A stretch of 64,000 nt of DNA from Io17-Chloro-G2 sp963663135 (GTDB lineage Bacteria > Chloroflexota > Dehalococcoidia > Lucifugimonadales > UBA3495). A program made the position numbers and the translations under genes. Within the stretch, counting starts at the first letter, position 1; every line of letters begins with the position of its first letter. Shown here piece by piece: positions 35,664-45,649 of the stretch. The stretch spans positions 558,001 to 622,000 of the forward strand of contig CAXXRM010000002.1 in the NCBI GenBank assembly GCA_963663135.2, given 5' to 3'. The notes beneath the pieces were generated by a model. It worked only from the letters and a program-made list of their open reading frames with translations. It did no database searches and was not told where the DNA came from.

Positions 35664-36881
35664 ATGGCAGGCACCATTGGCTTTATAGATGACGGCACGG
35701 CAATAGCGCCGCAGGGTTTTCTGGCGGGCGCTACTTTTGCCGGCCTCAAGACTTACGCCGTGGACAAGCTGGACCTGGGGTTGATTTTGTCCGAGACTCC
35801 TTGCGTGGCTGCCGGTGTATTCACTACCAACGCCATCAGGTCGCCGTCGGTTACTGTTTGCCAGGAGCACCTGGCCCACGGACCGGTTCGGGGTCTGATC
35901 GTAAACGCCGGGATCGCCAATGCCTGCGTTGGCGACCAGGGGTACGACGATGCGGTGATGGCCACGTCCCTGGCCGCCCAGCACCTTGGCGTTCAAGCTG
36001 AGGAGATGCTCATTTGCAGCACCGGGGTCATCGGCGTGGAATTGCCGATGTCTCTCATAAGCGCCGGAATCACGCAGATCGAACTTTCGAGAGACGGTGG
36101 GCACCCTCTGGCGAGGGCGATGATGACCACCGATACCCGGCCGAAAGAGACCGCAGTGTCCTTTGAGGCGGACGGCCGGAGGATTACGCTGGGCGGCGTG
36201 TGTAAGGGTTCCGGGATGATACATCCCGCGATGGCCACCATGCTGGCCTTTGTTACCACCGATGCCGCCGTAGAACCGGCGTTTTTGCAGGATACCTTGC
36301 GGGAGGTCGCCGACGAGTCCTTCAACATGCTGACTGTTGACGGCGACTCCAGCACCAACGACACCCTGTTGGTTATGGCCAACGGTATGGCTGGCAACCA
36401 GCCAATCGGGCCGGATTCGCCGGATGCCGGTACTTTCAGAGAAGCCCTTCGGACGGTGTGCGTTCACCTGACCCGGGAACTGGCCCGGGATGGCGAGGGC
36501 GCATCCAAGCTTATCGTTGTGGACGTGGCCGGGGCCAAAGACAATCCTGACGCCCGCCAGGCCGCGCGGACCATAGCCTCGTCAAACCTGGTGAAGTCTG
36601 CTGTTTACGGCGCCGACCCCAATTGGGGGCGGATTATGATGGCCCTGGGACGCAGCGGGGCCGCCGTCACCGAAAGCAAGGTGGACCTGTTCGTCAATGG
36701 CGTGTGCATCATGGAGCAGGGGAAACCCATACCGTTTCACCGGGACGCCGTGGTGGCCTTGATGCGGGGGCCGGAAGTGACCTTCGGTCTGGACCTCCAC
36801 ATTGGAGAAGGGCGGGCAACTGCGTGGGGCTGCGACCTGACCGAACAGTACGTCATCATCAACAGCGCCTATACCACGTGA
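35664..36881 (+). CDS. argJ: Bifunctional ornithine acetyltransferase/N-acetylglutamate synthase ArgJ
   Basis: A 405-residue enzyme that transfers the acetyl group of N-acetylornithine to glutamate in arginine synthesis. The self-cleavage site is HPAMATMLAF, with cleavage expected between A191 and T192, giving alpha and beta chains. Other landmarks are GVFTTNAIRSPSV, CSTGVIG and DPNWGRIMMALGRSG. The start ATG 35664 has a GAGGAACAC site upstream; TATACT at 35612-35617 may be a -10 box. It heads the arg cluster. Confidence 0.96.
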   Translation: MAGTIGFIDDGTAIAPQGFLAGATFAGLKTYAVDKLDLGLILSETPCVAAGVFTTNAIRSPSVTVCQEHLAHGPVRGLIVNAGIANACVGDQGYDDAVMATSLAAQHLGVQAEEMLICSTGVIGVELPMSLISAGITQIELSRDGGHPLARAMMTTDTRPKETAVSFEADGRRITLGGVCKGSGMIHPAMATMLAFVTTDAAVEPAFLQDTLREVADESFNMLTVDGDSSTNDTLLVMANGMAGNQPIGPDSPDAGTFREALRTVCVHLTRELARDGEGASKLIVVDVAGAKDNPDARQAARTIASSNLVKSAVYGADPNWGRIMMALGRSGAAVTESKVDLFVNGVCIMEQGKPIPFHRDAVVALMRGPEVTFGLDLHIGEGRATAWGCDLTEQYVIINSAYTT

Positions 36882-37034
36882 ACCCAGCTGGGTGAAACCG
36901 GCTGACCGCGGTCCGGCCGTTGTTGGGTTGAACTCTACCGGGCAGCGCTCCCACCTCCATCCCTACTTGGACCCATCCATGATCAATCAGAGTATATTCG
37001 CCTTGGAACCTGGTATTCCCCATTGGAGAATTCC

Positions 37035-37940
37035 GTGCCCGATCCGCCGGTGGTTGTAAAGATCGGGGGCAGCACCCTGGGCAGCCACGATACCAGCCTC
37101 AGGGACCTCGTCACACTGCAGCGGGAAGGTGTGAACGTCGTGGTGGTGCACGGCGGCGGAAACGTGATTTCCGACTGGATGAAACGCCAGGGTATTCCGC
37201 CCAGATTCGTCCGTGGGCTCCGGGTCACCGACGCCGCAAGCCTGGAAATCGTGGTGGCAGTCTTAACCGGGCTCATCAACAAAGAATTGGTGGCAGCCCT
37301 TCAAGCCCTGGGCGGGCGGACGATCGGCGTTAGCGGCGTTGACGGCGGCATGCTGGAGGCCCGCATCGCTGATCCTGAGCTGGGCTACGTTGGGGAAATC
37401 CAGCGGGTGAACCGGGGACCGGTGCAAGCGATTTTGGATGGGGGATACATTCCGATGGTGGCCCCATTGGGACTGGCCCAGTCGGATATTGCCTCGGATG
37501 GTCAGGGCGAACCGGCCAGTCCCGGCGGCCCTTTGAACATTAACGGGGACACGGTTGCGGGCGAACTGGCACACGCTTTGGGCGCCCAGTGTCTGGTGTT
37601 TTTGACCGACGTGGAAGGGATTATGGACGGCAACGGCCGGGTAATGCGCCGGCTGGACCGCCACACCGGGAATCTGGTGTTTCGGTCCGGCGTGATCCGA
37701 GGCGGTATGATACCCAAGCTGGCCGCCTGCCTGCGGGCCCTGGAACCCCGCGTCGAAGACACTGGCGACGAAGCGAGGGGACCGGCGGCGACTGCCCCGA
37801 TGGCCCACGTGGTCGACGGCCGCCAGCCGGGCGCGCTCCTGGGATGTGTCCGGGGCAATCCAACGGGGACCACCATAGTCGGAGACATTACTGCCCCGCC
37901 GTTTCCTATGCCGGGCGCACCACCGGACCCCTCCCTTTGA
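37035..37940 (+). CDS. argB: Acetylglutamate kinase
   Basis: A 301-residue kinase that phosphorylates N-acetylglutamate. The phosphate-binding VVKIGGS lies near the start, VVVVHGGGNVIS follows, then GLRVTDAASLEIV, the INGDTVAGELA segment and FLTDVEGIMD. GTG 37035 is preferred because GGAG lies seven bases upstream; a TTG at 37023 would add four residues. The C-terminal end has a low-complexity insertion (about residues 242-257) and an APPFPMPGAPPDP tail not usual in ArgB. It is 153 bases after argJ. Confidence 0.94.
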   Translation: MPDPPVVVKIGGSTLGSHDTSLRDLVTLQREGVNVVVVHGGGNVISDWMKRQGIPPRFVRGLRVTDAASLEIVVAVLTGLINKELVAALQALGGRTIGVSGVDGGMLEARIADPELGYVGEIQRVNRGPVQAILDGGYIPMVAPLGLAQSDIASDGQGEPASPGGPLNINGDTVAGELAHALGAQCLVFLTDVEGIMDGNGRVMRRLDRHTGNLVFRSGVIRGGMIPKLAACLRALEPRVEDTGDEARGPAATAPMAHVVDGRQPGALLGCVRGNPTGTTIVGDITAPPFPMPGAPPDPSL

Positions 37941-38010
37941 CGGGCCGGCCTGACATGCGGGTTGAATCCCTGTTGAAACGGCCACCGAATCCGGTTAGCT
38001 CCACCATGTC

Positions 38011-40743
38011 GTGAGTTACGACCTTAGCAATGACGCCGACCCGGCCGGACCGGGTTCCCTGCCAAGTATCTTCGATCCGACCGACGCCAATCTGCGCCGG
38101 TGGGGGCGGGGAATTCTAGCCATTTCCGGCGTGGTTTTCCTGGTTCTGTTGTTGTGGTGGCTCCGAGCCGCCTACACCGACCTCCTGTGGTTCGACCACC
38201 TGGGCTACCGCGCCGTTTTCGTAAAGATTTTAGTCCTCAAGCTCTGGCTCTTTGCCGCCGGAGCGATCGCTGCCGGCATTGTCTTGCTGGGCAACCTTTA
38301 CCTGGCTTACCGGCATTCCCGCGGCGAGTCAATCCTGAACCAACCTCCCGTAGTTGTCCGGGTGCTCACTGCTAGCACCATTTTCTCCGCGGCGTTGGTG
38401 GTGCTGATCGGCGTTCCGGTCTTTGGGGGCGCGGCATCCGGCAGGTGGGAAACCCTTCTGGTTTTCTTCAACCAGGTCCCGTTTGGCATTCCCGACCCCC
38501 AGTTCTCCCGGGACGCAACGTTTTACATAACGACGCTGCCGGTGATGCACTTCGCGCAGGGGTGGTTAATAGGCCTGGCCATCACGGCGGCGGCGGCCAC
38601 GCTGTCGATGTACCTGGCCATCCACGCCATACGGGGAATGCCTCTGCTCTCGCTTCCGATGCTGAAGCATTCGGCGGCGTTGGGAGTCTTCTTGATGGCG
38701 ACCATCGCGGCCGAACATGCCCTGAACTATTTCGAGTTGGCCTTGTCGCAAAACGGGATAGTTGCCGGAGCAACCTACACGGATGTACACGCCCGGGTGC
38801 TCGCCCAATGGTTGATGATGGGCGTTGCCCTGCTGGCCATGGCAGGGTTCGCCGCCAGCAACTACTTTGGCGGCCTGAAGTTGATGCTCGGGTCTTTCGG
38901 CCTTTGGGTGCTGGTTGCGCTGCTGGCCGGTCTAATCTACCCCGCGTTGTACCAGCGTTTCCAGGTGGACCCCAACGAGTTAGCCCGGGAACGGCCTTAT
39001 ATCGAACGAAACATCGAGGCAACCCGCTTCGCCTACGGGTTGGACCGGGTTCAAGTGGCCCAGTTTCCTGCCCACGGGCGACTCGATGCCCAGGTTATCC
39101 GGGACAATCGGGAAACTGTGGACAATATCCGGCTTTGGGACGGCCAGCCCTTGCTTGATGTATTCAACCAACTCCAATTCATTGAGCTATACTACCGATT
39201 CTTGAACACAGACTCGGACCGTTACTGGGTGGACGGCCGTCTTCGCCAAGTGCTGATCGCCGCCCGAGAGTTGGACACCGACAGACTGCCGGAAGATGCG
39301 CGGAACTGGGTTAACCGGACGCTCCTATACACCCACGGCTACGGCGTTTCCATGAGCCCCGCCAACACAATCATTCCCGGTGAGGGACGCCCCGATTATT
39401 TCATCCATGACATCCCCATCGAAGGCGATTTACCGGTTACCCAACCAGAGGTGTACTATGGGGAAAGCGCCGTCCCTTTTGTGGTGGTCGGGCATAGGCT
39501 GGACGAAGTGGGCCCCGAATCCGGTTCCCTGCGCTACCAGGGCTCCGGCGGGGTTTCGTTGAGTTCCCTGTTCCGCCGGTCTGCCTATGCCTGGCAGATG
39601 GGGGATGTCAATCTTTTGTTGAGCGACCAGATAACCGAGGATAGCCGCATACAATACCGGCGCGGTATCCGGAAAAGGGTCGGAACAATTGCTCCCTTCC
39701 TGGAGTTGGACCGGGACCCCTACCCGGTGGTGGACGAAAGCGGGAAGCTGTGGTGGATTCAGGATGCCTACACCACCACCGACCGCTATCCATATTCCGA
39801 GAATCTGGCCGGGCGGTTCAACTACATCCGCAACAGTGTTAAAGTCGTGGTCGACGCCTATAACGGCACGGTGGATTTTTATGCCTTGGACCCGGAAGAC
39901 TCTTTGCTGCGGATGTACTCCAAGGCGTTTCCCGGCTTGTTCCGAGATTTTGATGAAATGCCCGCCGCGCTGAGGGGCCACGTTCGCTATCCGATAGGTC
40001 TGTTCTCAGCCCAGGCCAATATGTACTTGAGGTACCATGTAACCGACCCCCAGGTGTTTTTCAACCAGGCGCAGCAGTGGGCCATCCCACTGGAGACCAG
40101 GTTCGGCAAGCAGGGAGTCCGCGTTACACCCTCCTACATGGTGTTGAAAAACCCTGGGGAGGAAAAGGAAGAATTCGTTCTGATGATTCCGTTCACTCCG
40201 GCGGGCGGGAAACAGAACCTGACAGCCTGGCTGGCGGCGCGTAATGATTGGCCGCACTACGGCGAACTGATCAGCTACGAGGTGCCTACCAACCCTCAGG
40301 TGGACGGGCCGAGCCAGGTAGAGGCTCGGATACAAAACGACCAGACGATATCCCAACAATTCTCCCTATGGAGCGGCGCCGGATCTCTGGTGATTCGTGG
40401 GCAGGTATTGGTTATTCCCATCGGGGATACGATCATTTACGTCGAGCCTTTGTATCTTCAGTCGTCAGGCCTTGCGTTTCCTGAACTGAAGAAAGTGATT
40501 ATTGCCGACGGCGACAGCGTGGTCATGACGGATTCTGTGGAAGAAGGCCTGGCCAAGCTAATCGGTGATGTCCCTCTGGAGGTTGGCAACACCATAGTCG
40601 AAAGCGGGGTGGAAGGCGCCCGCCCCGGCGTGACTTTGGAGCAATTGGACCAGGTAGAGGAAGCCTTCAGCGACATCTCCAAGTCCTTGGATGAGCTGGA
40701 GGATGCCCTGGACAGCCTTCGTTCCACTATAGGAGGACAGTGA
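38011..40743 (+). CDS. UPF0182 family integral membrane protein
   Basis: A 910-residue membrane protein. The first ~310 residues contain about seven hydrophobic helices, with LLWFDHLGYRAVFVKILVLK as a family landmark. The remainder is a large extracellular domain with YIERNIEATRFAYGLDRV, RYWVDGRL, YTHGYGVSMSPAN and PYPVVDESGKLWWIQDAYTT. UPF0182 proteins are common in Actinobacteria, Chloroflexota and Cyanobacteria and have no known function. The start is GTG 38011 (the nearby ATG at 38006 is closed by TGA). It lies between argB and argD, and its last codon overlaps the next gene's alternative start, so it is in the arg operon. Confidence 0.92.
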   Translation: MSYDLSNDADPAGPGSLPSIFDPTDANLRRWGRGILAISGVVFLVLLLWWLRAAYTDLLWFDHLGYRAVFVKILVLKLWLFAAGAIAAGIVLLGNLYLAYRHSRGESILNQPPVVVRVLTASTIFSAALVVLIGVPVFGGAASGRWETLLVFFNQVPFGIPDPQFSRDATFYITTLPVMHFAQGWLIGLAITAAAATLSMYLAIHAIRGMPLLSLPMLKHSAALGVFLMATIAAEHALNYFELALSQNGIVAGATYTDVHARVLAQWLMMGVALLAMAGFAASNYFGGLKLMLGSFGLWVLVALLAGLIYPALYQRFQVDPNELARERPYIERNIEATRFAYGLDRVQVAQFPAHGRLDAQVIRDNRETVDNIRLWDGQPLLDVFNQLQFIELYYRFLNTDSDRYWVDGRLRQVLIAARELDTDRLPEDARNWVNRTLLYTHGYGVSMSPANTIIPGEGRPDYFIHDIPIEGDLPVTQPEVYYGESAVPFVVVGHRLDEVGPESGSLRYQGSGGVSLSSLFRRSAYAWQMGDVNLLLSDQITEDSRIQYRRGIRKRVGTIAPFLELDRDPYPVVDESGKLWWIQDAYTTTDRYPYSENLAGRFNYIRNSVKVVVDAYNGTVDFYALDPEDSLLRMYSKAFPGLFRDFDEMPAALRGHVRYPIGLFSAQANMYLRYHVTDPQVFFNQAQQWAIPLETRFGKQGVRVTPSYMVLKNPGEEKEEFVLMIPFTPAGGKQNLTAWLAARNDWPHYGELISYEVPTNPQVDGPSQVEARIQNDQTISQQFSLWSGAGSLVIRGQVLVIPIGDTIIYVEPLYLQSSGLAFPELKKVIIADGDSVVMTDSVEEGLAKLIGDVPLEVGNTIVESGVEGARPGVTLEQLDQVEEAFSDISKSLDELEDALDSLRSTIGGQ

Positions 40744-40745
40744 AC

Positions 40746-41936
40746 ATGAGCACGAGCAGCGAGTGGATTGCCAAAGAGCAAAAATATTACGCCCAGACCG
40801 TACGGCGGCAGCCGGTGGTAATTGTGCGAGGGGAAGGGACCAAGGTTTGGGACGCCGACGGCAAGGAATACCTGGACTTCGTCGCGGGTTGGGCGGTGGA
40901 CAACCTGGGCCATTCCCACCCGACCATCACCCAGGCCATAGTGGAGCAGGCGGGCACGCTGCTGCAAACGTCCAACCAGTTTTACACTATTCCGCAGATC
41001 AACTTGGCCCAACTCCTGGTGGAAAACAGTTGCCTGGACCAGGTGTTTTTCGGCAACAGCGGCGCTGAAGCCAACGAGGGCGCCCTGAAGCTGGCCCGCC
41101 GCTATGGCAAGCTGCACCGGGATGGCGCTTATGAAGTCATCACGGCGTTCAACTCCTTTCACGGAAGGACCATGGCGACCGTGGCGGCCACCGGCCAGCC
41201 TCACTACCAGGAAAACTTCACCCCCCTGATGCCCGGTTTTGTCCACGTGGACTACGACGACGTCGAGGGCATCATGAACGCCACCACCGACCGGACGGCC
41301 GCGGTCATGCTGGAGCCGGTGCAGGGAGAGGGCGGCGTCAACATCCCCGCCGATGACTACCTGAAGCGGGTCAGGGAGTGGTGCGACCAGCAGGGGCTGT
41401 TGCTTATCCTGGATGAGGTGCAGACCGGCTTGGGCCGGTTGGGCAGCCTCTTCGGGTACCAGGAATATGGCGTCGAGCCTGACGTGATGACCCTGGCCAA
41501 GGGTTTGGGGTATGGCGTACCCATCGGGGCGTTCATGTCCAAGGAATACTGCATGGCGTTGGTCCCGGGGGACCACGGGTCTACCTTTGGCGGCAACGCC
41601 CTGACCACCGCCGCAGCCTACGCCGGGACCAAATTCCTGATCGACAACAACATACCCGGCCACGTCAAGGAGATGGAGAGCCACCTTCTGGGCCGGTTGA
41701 ATGAGTTAAAGTCCCGTTTCTCCTTCGTCTCCGACGTTAGGGGCAAGGGACTGCTGGCCGCCATGGAGTTTGACAGCGACATTTCCGGCCAGGTGTTGAC
41801 CAACGCCAACGCCGCCGGCCTGCTGCTCAACGGCGTCAAACCCAACGCAGTGCGCTTCATGCCGCCCCTTACGGTCACACGGGAGGAGATCGACCGGGCA
41901 ATGGAGTTGCTGGGCGAGGCCCTGGCCGGGATTTAA
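40746..41936 (+). CDS. argD: Acetylornithine aminotransferase-type class III aminotransferase
   Basis: A 396-residue PLP enzyme. It has the family segments VWDADGKEYLDFVAGWAV, FFGNSGAEANEGALKLARRY, FNSFHGRT, LILDEVQTGLGRLG and TLAKGLGYGVPIGA with the PLP lysine. Class III aminotransferases are hard to tell apart by sequence, but the arg cluster makes ArgD (N-acetyl-glutamate semialdehyde to N-acetylornithine) the best call. ATG 40746 has AGGAGG nine bases upstream; a GTG at 40740 overlaps the upstream stop. Confidence 0.9.
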   Translation: MSTSSEWIAKEQKYYAQTVRRQPVVIVRGEGTKVWDADGKEYLDFVAGWAVDNLGHSHPTITQAIVEQAGTLLQTSNQFYTIPQINLAQLLVENSCLDQVFFGNSGAEANEGALKLARRYGKLHRDGAYEVITAFNSFHGRTMATVAATGQPHYQENFTPLMPGFVHVDYDDVEGIMNATTDRTAAVMLEPVQGEGGVNIPADDYLKRVREWCDQQGLLLILDEVQTGLGRLGSLFGYQEYGVEPDVMTLAKGLGYGVPIGAFMSKEYCMALVPGDHGSTFGGNALTTAAAYAGTKFLIDNNIPGHVKEMESHLLGRLNELKSRFSFVSDVRGKGLLAAMEFDSDISGQVLTNANAAGLLLNGVKPNAVRFMPPLTVTREEIDRAMELLGEALAGI

Positions 41937-41985
41937 AGGCCGGGCCATTCTGGCCATTCCCATATATTGCGCGCGAAGGTTTGAA

Positions 41986-42202
41986 ATGGCGGGAAGAGAA
42001 TTCTATGTCTTTATAGAAAAGGACGAAGACGGTTTTTTTCGTAGGTGATGTGCCGCAACTCACGGCTTACGACCGCCGGCGCCGGACCCTTGAATAGCTC
42101 ATGGTCAACATTAGAGACATCATCTGCCTTTGCCTTGAGGATGAAGATGGTGGCGGGAATGGCTTCTCGGAGTTTTCGAGATTTCAAAAACTTGTAGCTT
42201 AA
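41986..42202 (+). pseudogene. HicB-type antitoxin gene, frameshifted and with a nonsense codon
   Basis: ATG 41986 opens MAGREFYVFIEKDEDGFF, a HicB N-terminus. A run of seven T at 42033-42039 shifts the frame; with one T less it continues VGDVPQLTAYDRRRRTLE, then TAG where homologues have D or E before LM, then LMVNIRDIICLCLED. So two lesions are present. No HicA partner is adjacent. It is the first item in a short toxin-antitoxin debris zone between argD and argG. Confidence 0.65.
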
Positions 42203-42262
42203 CCACCCGTGGGCGGATTGCCGGTACTACGGTCGCGCGACGTCATCTGGCCGAGGATTGGT

Positions 42263-42523
42263 ATGGAAGACGCTGAACTGCTGGAACGCATAGTGGTCAA
42301 CCCAAGGGTTAAGGTGGGAAAGCCTGTGATTGACGGCACCCGCCTGACTGTAGAATTCATCCTGGGGTTGCTGGCCCACGGAATGACCATCGAGGATATC
42401 TTGGGCGAATATAAACATTTGGCCCGCGAGGACATTCTGGCGTGCCTTTTGTTCGCTCAAAAGTCGCTCGAAGACATCACGTTTATGCCCATGATTCTGG
42501 AAGGAGCTTCATCAGATTCTTAG
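42263..42523 (+). CDS. DUF433 protein, probable antitoxin
   Basis: An 86-residue DUF433 protein: ERIVVNPRVKVGKPVIDGTR, LTVEFILGLLAHGMTIEDIL, then EYKHLAREDILACLLFA. ATG 42263 follows a CCGAGGATT ribosome site. It is a close structural relative of the 6.5 kb antitoxin but of a different sequence subgroup. The partner DUF5615 gene that overlaps its end is frameshifted, so this antitoxin may now stand alone. Confidence 0.75.
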   Translation: MEDAELLERIVVNPRVKVGKPVIDGTRLTVEFILGLLAHGMTIEDILGEYKHLAREDILACLLFAQKSLEDITFMPMILEGASSDS

Positions 42524-42892
42524 TTGATGAATGCACCGGCCACCTGGTTGCTCGCTGTTTAGGCAAACTGGGACATGACGTTATCTCTATCGACCCCGAT
42601 CACCGGGGAATGGATGACATCAGCATTTTGGAGTGGGCGGACGCTGAGAACCGAATTGTGATTACCTCTGACAATGACCTCGGCGAAATGGCTTTCCGTC
42701 AGCTTCGACCGCACCTGGGGGGTGGTCTTGTTGCGTCTGGCCGACCAGACTCCCCGTAGCAAAACGGTAGCTCTGAGGACTCTGCTGGAGAACTATGGCC
42801 ACTTGCTGGCAGGCGACTTCGTGGTTACTTCCGGGATTGCGTTTCGTATCAACAAATTCAATAGCCTGCCTACCTCTGAGGTAGGTCCATAA
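42511..42892 (+). pseudogene. DUF5615 PIN-like toxin gene, frameshifted
   Basis: The frame from about 42511 reads IRFLVDECTGHLVARCLGK then DHRGMDDISILEWADAENR and ITSDNDLGE, a PIN-like DUF5615 pattern. A run of six G at 42717-42722 breaks it; with five G it would continue VVLLRLADQTPRSKTVALR to the stop at 42892. No ATG, GTG or TTG is at the expected start; ATC 42511 lies four bases after AAGGAG, so the start codon itself may be mutated. The gene is probably dead unless the G-run is a sequence error. Confidence 0.65.
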
Positions 42893-43003
42893 ATTTGTCC
42901 CACAACCTTTTGGGCCGTGATGACGCTATTCCACGCAAACACACGGCCTGCTCCCAGTCTTTCCGGTGAATAAACTAGTAAACAAGGGGCGAACGTTAAC
43001 CTG

Positions 43004-44194
43004 ATGCCTGAAAACAAGATAGTCCTGGCCTACAGTGGTGGACTGGATACCTCGGTAGCGGTCCCCTGGCTCAAGGACAAATACAACGCCGACATTATCA
43101 CCCTGACCGTTGACCTGGGCATGGTGGACCTGGAGTCAATAAGGCAGCGGGCGCTCCAGGTGGGAGCGGCCAAGGCCCTGACGGTCGATGGCAGGGCGAC
43201 GCTGGTGGATGAGTTCCTCTTTCCGGCCCTTAAAGCCGGCGCAATATATGAGGAGCAATACCCCCTGGCCACGGCTTTGGGCCGTCCCCTGATCGCTCGC
43301 TACTTGGCCGAATGCGCCCAAGCCGAGGGCGCTTTTGCTGTGGCTCACGGCTGCACCGGCAAAGGCAACGACCAGGTGAGGATTGAGGTTGGCATCGGCG
43401 CCCTGGCCCCCGAAATCCAGGTAATAGCGCCCATTCGGGATTGGGGCATGAGTCGCCAGGATGAGATCGATTACGCCAACCAGCGGAGCCTGCCCATAAA
43501 TCCCAGGAACAGCAAGTTCTCGGTGGACGAAAACCTTTGGGGTCGCAGCTGCGAGGCGGGCGAATTGGAAGACCCCTGGCTGGAACCCCCGGAGGAAGCC
43601 TACGACTGGACCAACTCCATCGAACAATCGCCATCAGAACCGGCTTACGTGGAAATAGGATTCGATCAGGGTCTGCCCGTTTCGGTGGACGGGGAGCAGA
43701 TGGGAGGAATCGACATCATCAACCATTTGAACACGCTGGCGGGAAGCCACGGCGTGGGACGGATCGACCACGTTGAGAACCGGTTGGTGGGCATCAAGTC
43801 CCGGGAAATTTACGAGTCTCCGGCCGCCGTGGTGCTGCACGCCGCACACAAGGCGTTGGAAACGTTGACTCTCTCCAAGGACCAGGCCAGGACCAAGACC
43901 CGCATCGCCCAGGAGTACGCCGACCTGGTCTACAACGGCCTGTGGTTCACTGCGCACCGGCAGGACCTGGACGCCTACGTGGGCAGCACCCAGCGCTACG
44001 TCACCGGCGAAGTGAAAGTCCGGCTGCACAAAGGGAGTTGCACCGTAGCGGGCCGCAAGGCCGCCCAGGGGCTATATCAGCATTCACTGGCCACCTACGA
44101 CAAGGGGGACCAGTTCGACCATTCTTCTGCCCAGGGGTTCATCTCAATCTACGGATTGCCGGTGCGTACCCAAAACCAGGTCCAGCCCCAGTAG
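43004..44194 (+). CDS. argG: Argininosuccinate synthase
   Basis: A 396-residue ATP-dependent ligase joining citrulline and aspartate. The N-terminal P-loop is VLAYSGGLDTSVAV (residues 7-20), followed by the family's AHGCTGKGNDQVR, IAPIRDWGMSRQDEIDYA and SVDENLWGRSCEAGELEDPW. The length is normal for the type I enzyme. ATG 43004 is the first residue of the conserved start. It is separated from argD by the toxin-antitoxin debris. No argH follows. Confidence 0.96.
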   Translation: MPENKIVLAYSGGLDTSVAVPWLKDKYNADIITLTVDLGMVDLESIRQRALQVGAAKALTVDGRATLVDEFLFPALKAGAIYEEQYPLATALGRPLIARYLAECAQAEGAFAVAHGCTGKGNDQVRIEVGIGALAPEIQVIAPIRDWGMSRQDEIDYANQRSLPINPRNSKFSVDENLWGRSCEAGELEDPWLEPPEEAYDWTNSIEQSPSEPAYVEIGFDQGLPVSVDGEQMGGIDIINHLNTLAGSHGVGRIDHVENRLVGIKSREIYESPAAVVLHAAHKALETLTLSKDQARTKTRIAQEYADLVYNGLWFTAHRQDLDAYVGSTQRYVTGEVKVRLHKGSCTVAGRKAAQGLYQHSLATYDKGDQFDHSSAQGFISIYGLPVRTQNQVQPQ

Positions 44195-44205
44195 CCGCTC
44201 CCGGG

Positions 44206-44247
44206 AAGTCCGGTTCTGGCTAAATGGCAAGTCCGGTTCTGGGTAAA
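44206..44247 (+). repeat. Tandem 19-base direct repeat
   Basis: AAGTCCGGTTCTGGCTAAA (44206-44224) recurs as AAGTCCGGTTCTGGGTAAA (44229-44247) with one change and four bases between. It lies just after argG; meaning unknown. Confidence 0.6.
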
Positions 44248-44433
44248 GATGATGGATAACTCGCGATTCCCGGGCAGGCAGGGATTCATGGGCTGGGGGT
44301 AAGGGTCACTCCGGGCCAACCGCGGCTCACCACGATGCTGCCTACCCCCACATTTCATCCTCAGCCTGTCGAAGGGCTGATCCTGTCGTAGTACGCCTCC
44401 CACCGTTAACCCCACCAAGCTTGGAGAGGGAAA

Positions 44434-45603
44434 ATGAATGTCGCCAGCCGCATGATGGACCTGGGCACCGAGTCGGCTTTTGAGGTCTTGGCCAAGGCCA
44501 GGGCCCTGGAGGCCCAGGGCAAGGAAATTATCCACCTGGAAATCGGCGAACCCGATTTTGACACGCCCAAGCACATTGTTGACGCCGGGGTAGATGCGCT
44601 CCGTCAAGGCTACACCCACTATGGCCCCACGGCGGGCCTGCCCGAGCTGCGGGAGGCCATTGCCCGGAACAGCGGCGAGGTCCGGGGGGGCGCCGTTGAC
44701 CCGGCCAACGTGGTGGTGACTCCCGGCGCCAAGCCGATCATGTTCTACGTGCTTTTGGCTCTGGCCGAACCGGGAGTGGAGATCATCTACCCCAACCCCG
44801 GTTTCCCGATTTATGAGTCGATGATCCGCTTCGCCGGAGCCACTCCCGTGCCCATGCGCCTGCTGGAAGAAAAAGCCTACCACCCGGACCTGCAAGACCT
44901 GGCCAGCAAAATCACCGACCGCACCCGGCTGATCATCGTAAACTCTCCTGAGAATCCCTGCGGCTCGGCGTTGACCAGACATGAACTGGAAACCGTGGCC
45001 GATCTGGCGAAGGCTCACGGCCAACTCTACGTCCTGGCCGACGAAATCTACAAGGACATCCTCTACACCGGCGAGCACCACAGCATCGCAACCTTTCCCG
45101 GCATGGCGGAGCGCACGATAATCCTGGACGGTTTTTCCAAGAGCTACGCCATGACCGGTTGGCGGCTGGGGTACGGCATTATGCCCAGTGAGTTGGTTCC
45201 CCACGTGGTCAGGCTCGCCGTGAACAGCGTTTCCTGCGCCGCATCCTTCAGCCAGATAGCGGGCATTGCGGCGTTGGAGGGCCCGAAGGACGAGGTCCAA
45301 GCCATGGTGGCCGAATTTGCCCAACGCCGCCGTTTGATTGCCGACGGGCTCCGTGCGATTCCCGGGATTAACTGCCCCGAACCGGAGGGGGCGTTCTACG
45401 CCTTCCCCAGCATCAAGGACACCGGCATGAGCAGCCGCGAGTTCGAAGATCGGGCCATGGCGGAAGCCGGCGTAGCCCTGCTGTCGGGCGCAGCGTTCGG
45501 CGAGTTTGGCGAAGGCTACGTCCGCCTCTCCTACGCGAACTCTCAGGAAAACATCAGCAAAGCCCTGGAGCAACTGGACCGGCTCGTAAGGTCGGCAACA
45601 TAG
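44434..45603 (+). CDS. Class I/II pyridoxal-phosphate aminotransferase (aspartate aminotransferase-like)
   Basis: A 389-residue fold-type I PLP enzyme. Family landmarks are IIHLEIGEPDFDTPKHI, YTHYGPTAGLPELREAIA, NSPENPCGSAL, LADEIYKDILY and the PLP-lysine segment DGFSKSYAMTGWRLGY, with the C-terminal arginine in YVRLSYANSQEN that binds the substrate carboxylate. Substrate could be aspartate, alanine or an aromatic amino acid. ATG 44434 has GGAGAGG upstream. A degenerate copy of its last 100 bases lies at 46162-46264. Confidence 0.9.
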   Translation: MNVASRMMDLGTESAFEVLAKARALEAQGKEIIHLEIGEPDFDTPKHIVDAGVDALRQGYTHYGPTAGLPELREAIARNSGEVRGGAVDPANVVVTPGAKPIMFYVLLALAEPGVEIIYPNPGFPIYESMIRFAGATPVPMRLLEEKAYHPDLQDLASKITDRTRLIIVNSPENPCGSALTRHELETVADLAKAHGQLYVLADEIYKDILYTGEHHSIATFPGMAERTIILDGFSKSYAMTGWRLGYGIMPSELVPHVVRLAVNSVSCAASFSQIAGIAALEGPKDEVQAMVAEFAQRRRLIADGLRAIPGINCPEPEGAFYAFPSIKDTGMSSREFEDRAMAEAGVALLSGAAFGEFGEGYVRLSYANSQENISKALEQLDRLVRSAT

Positions 45604-45649
45604 ACGCGTGAATTTCCACGTCCGGGGCGAATTCATAAGGAGTGGACCT

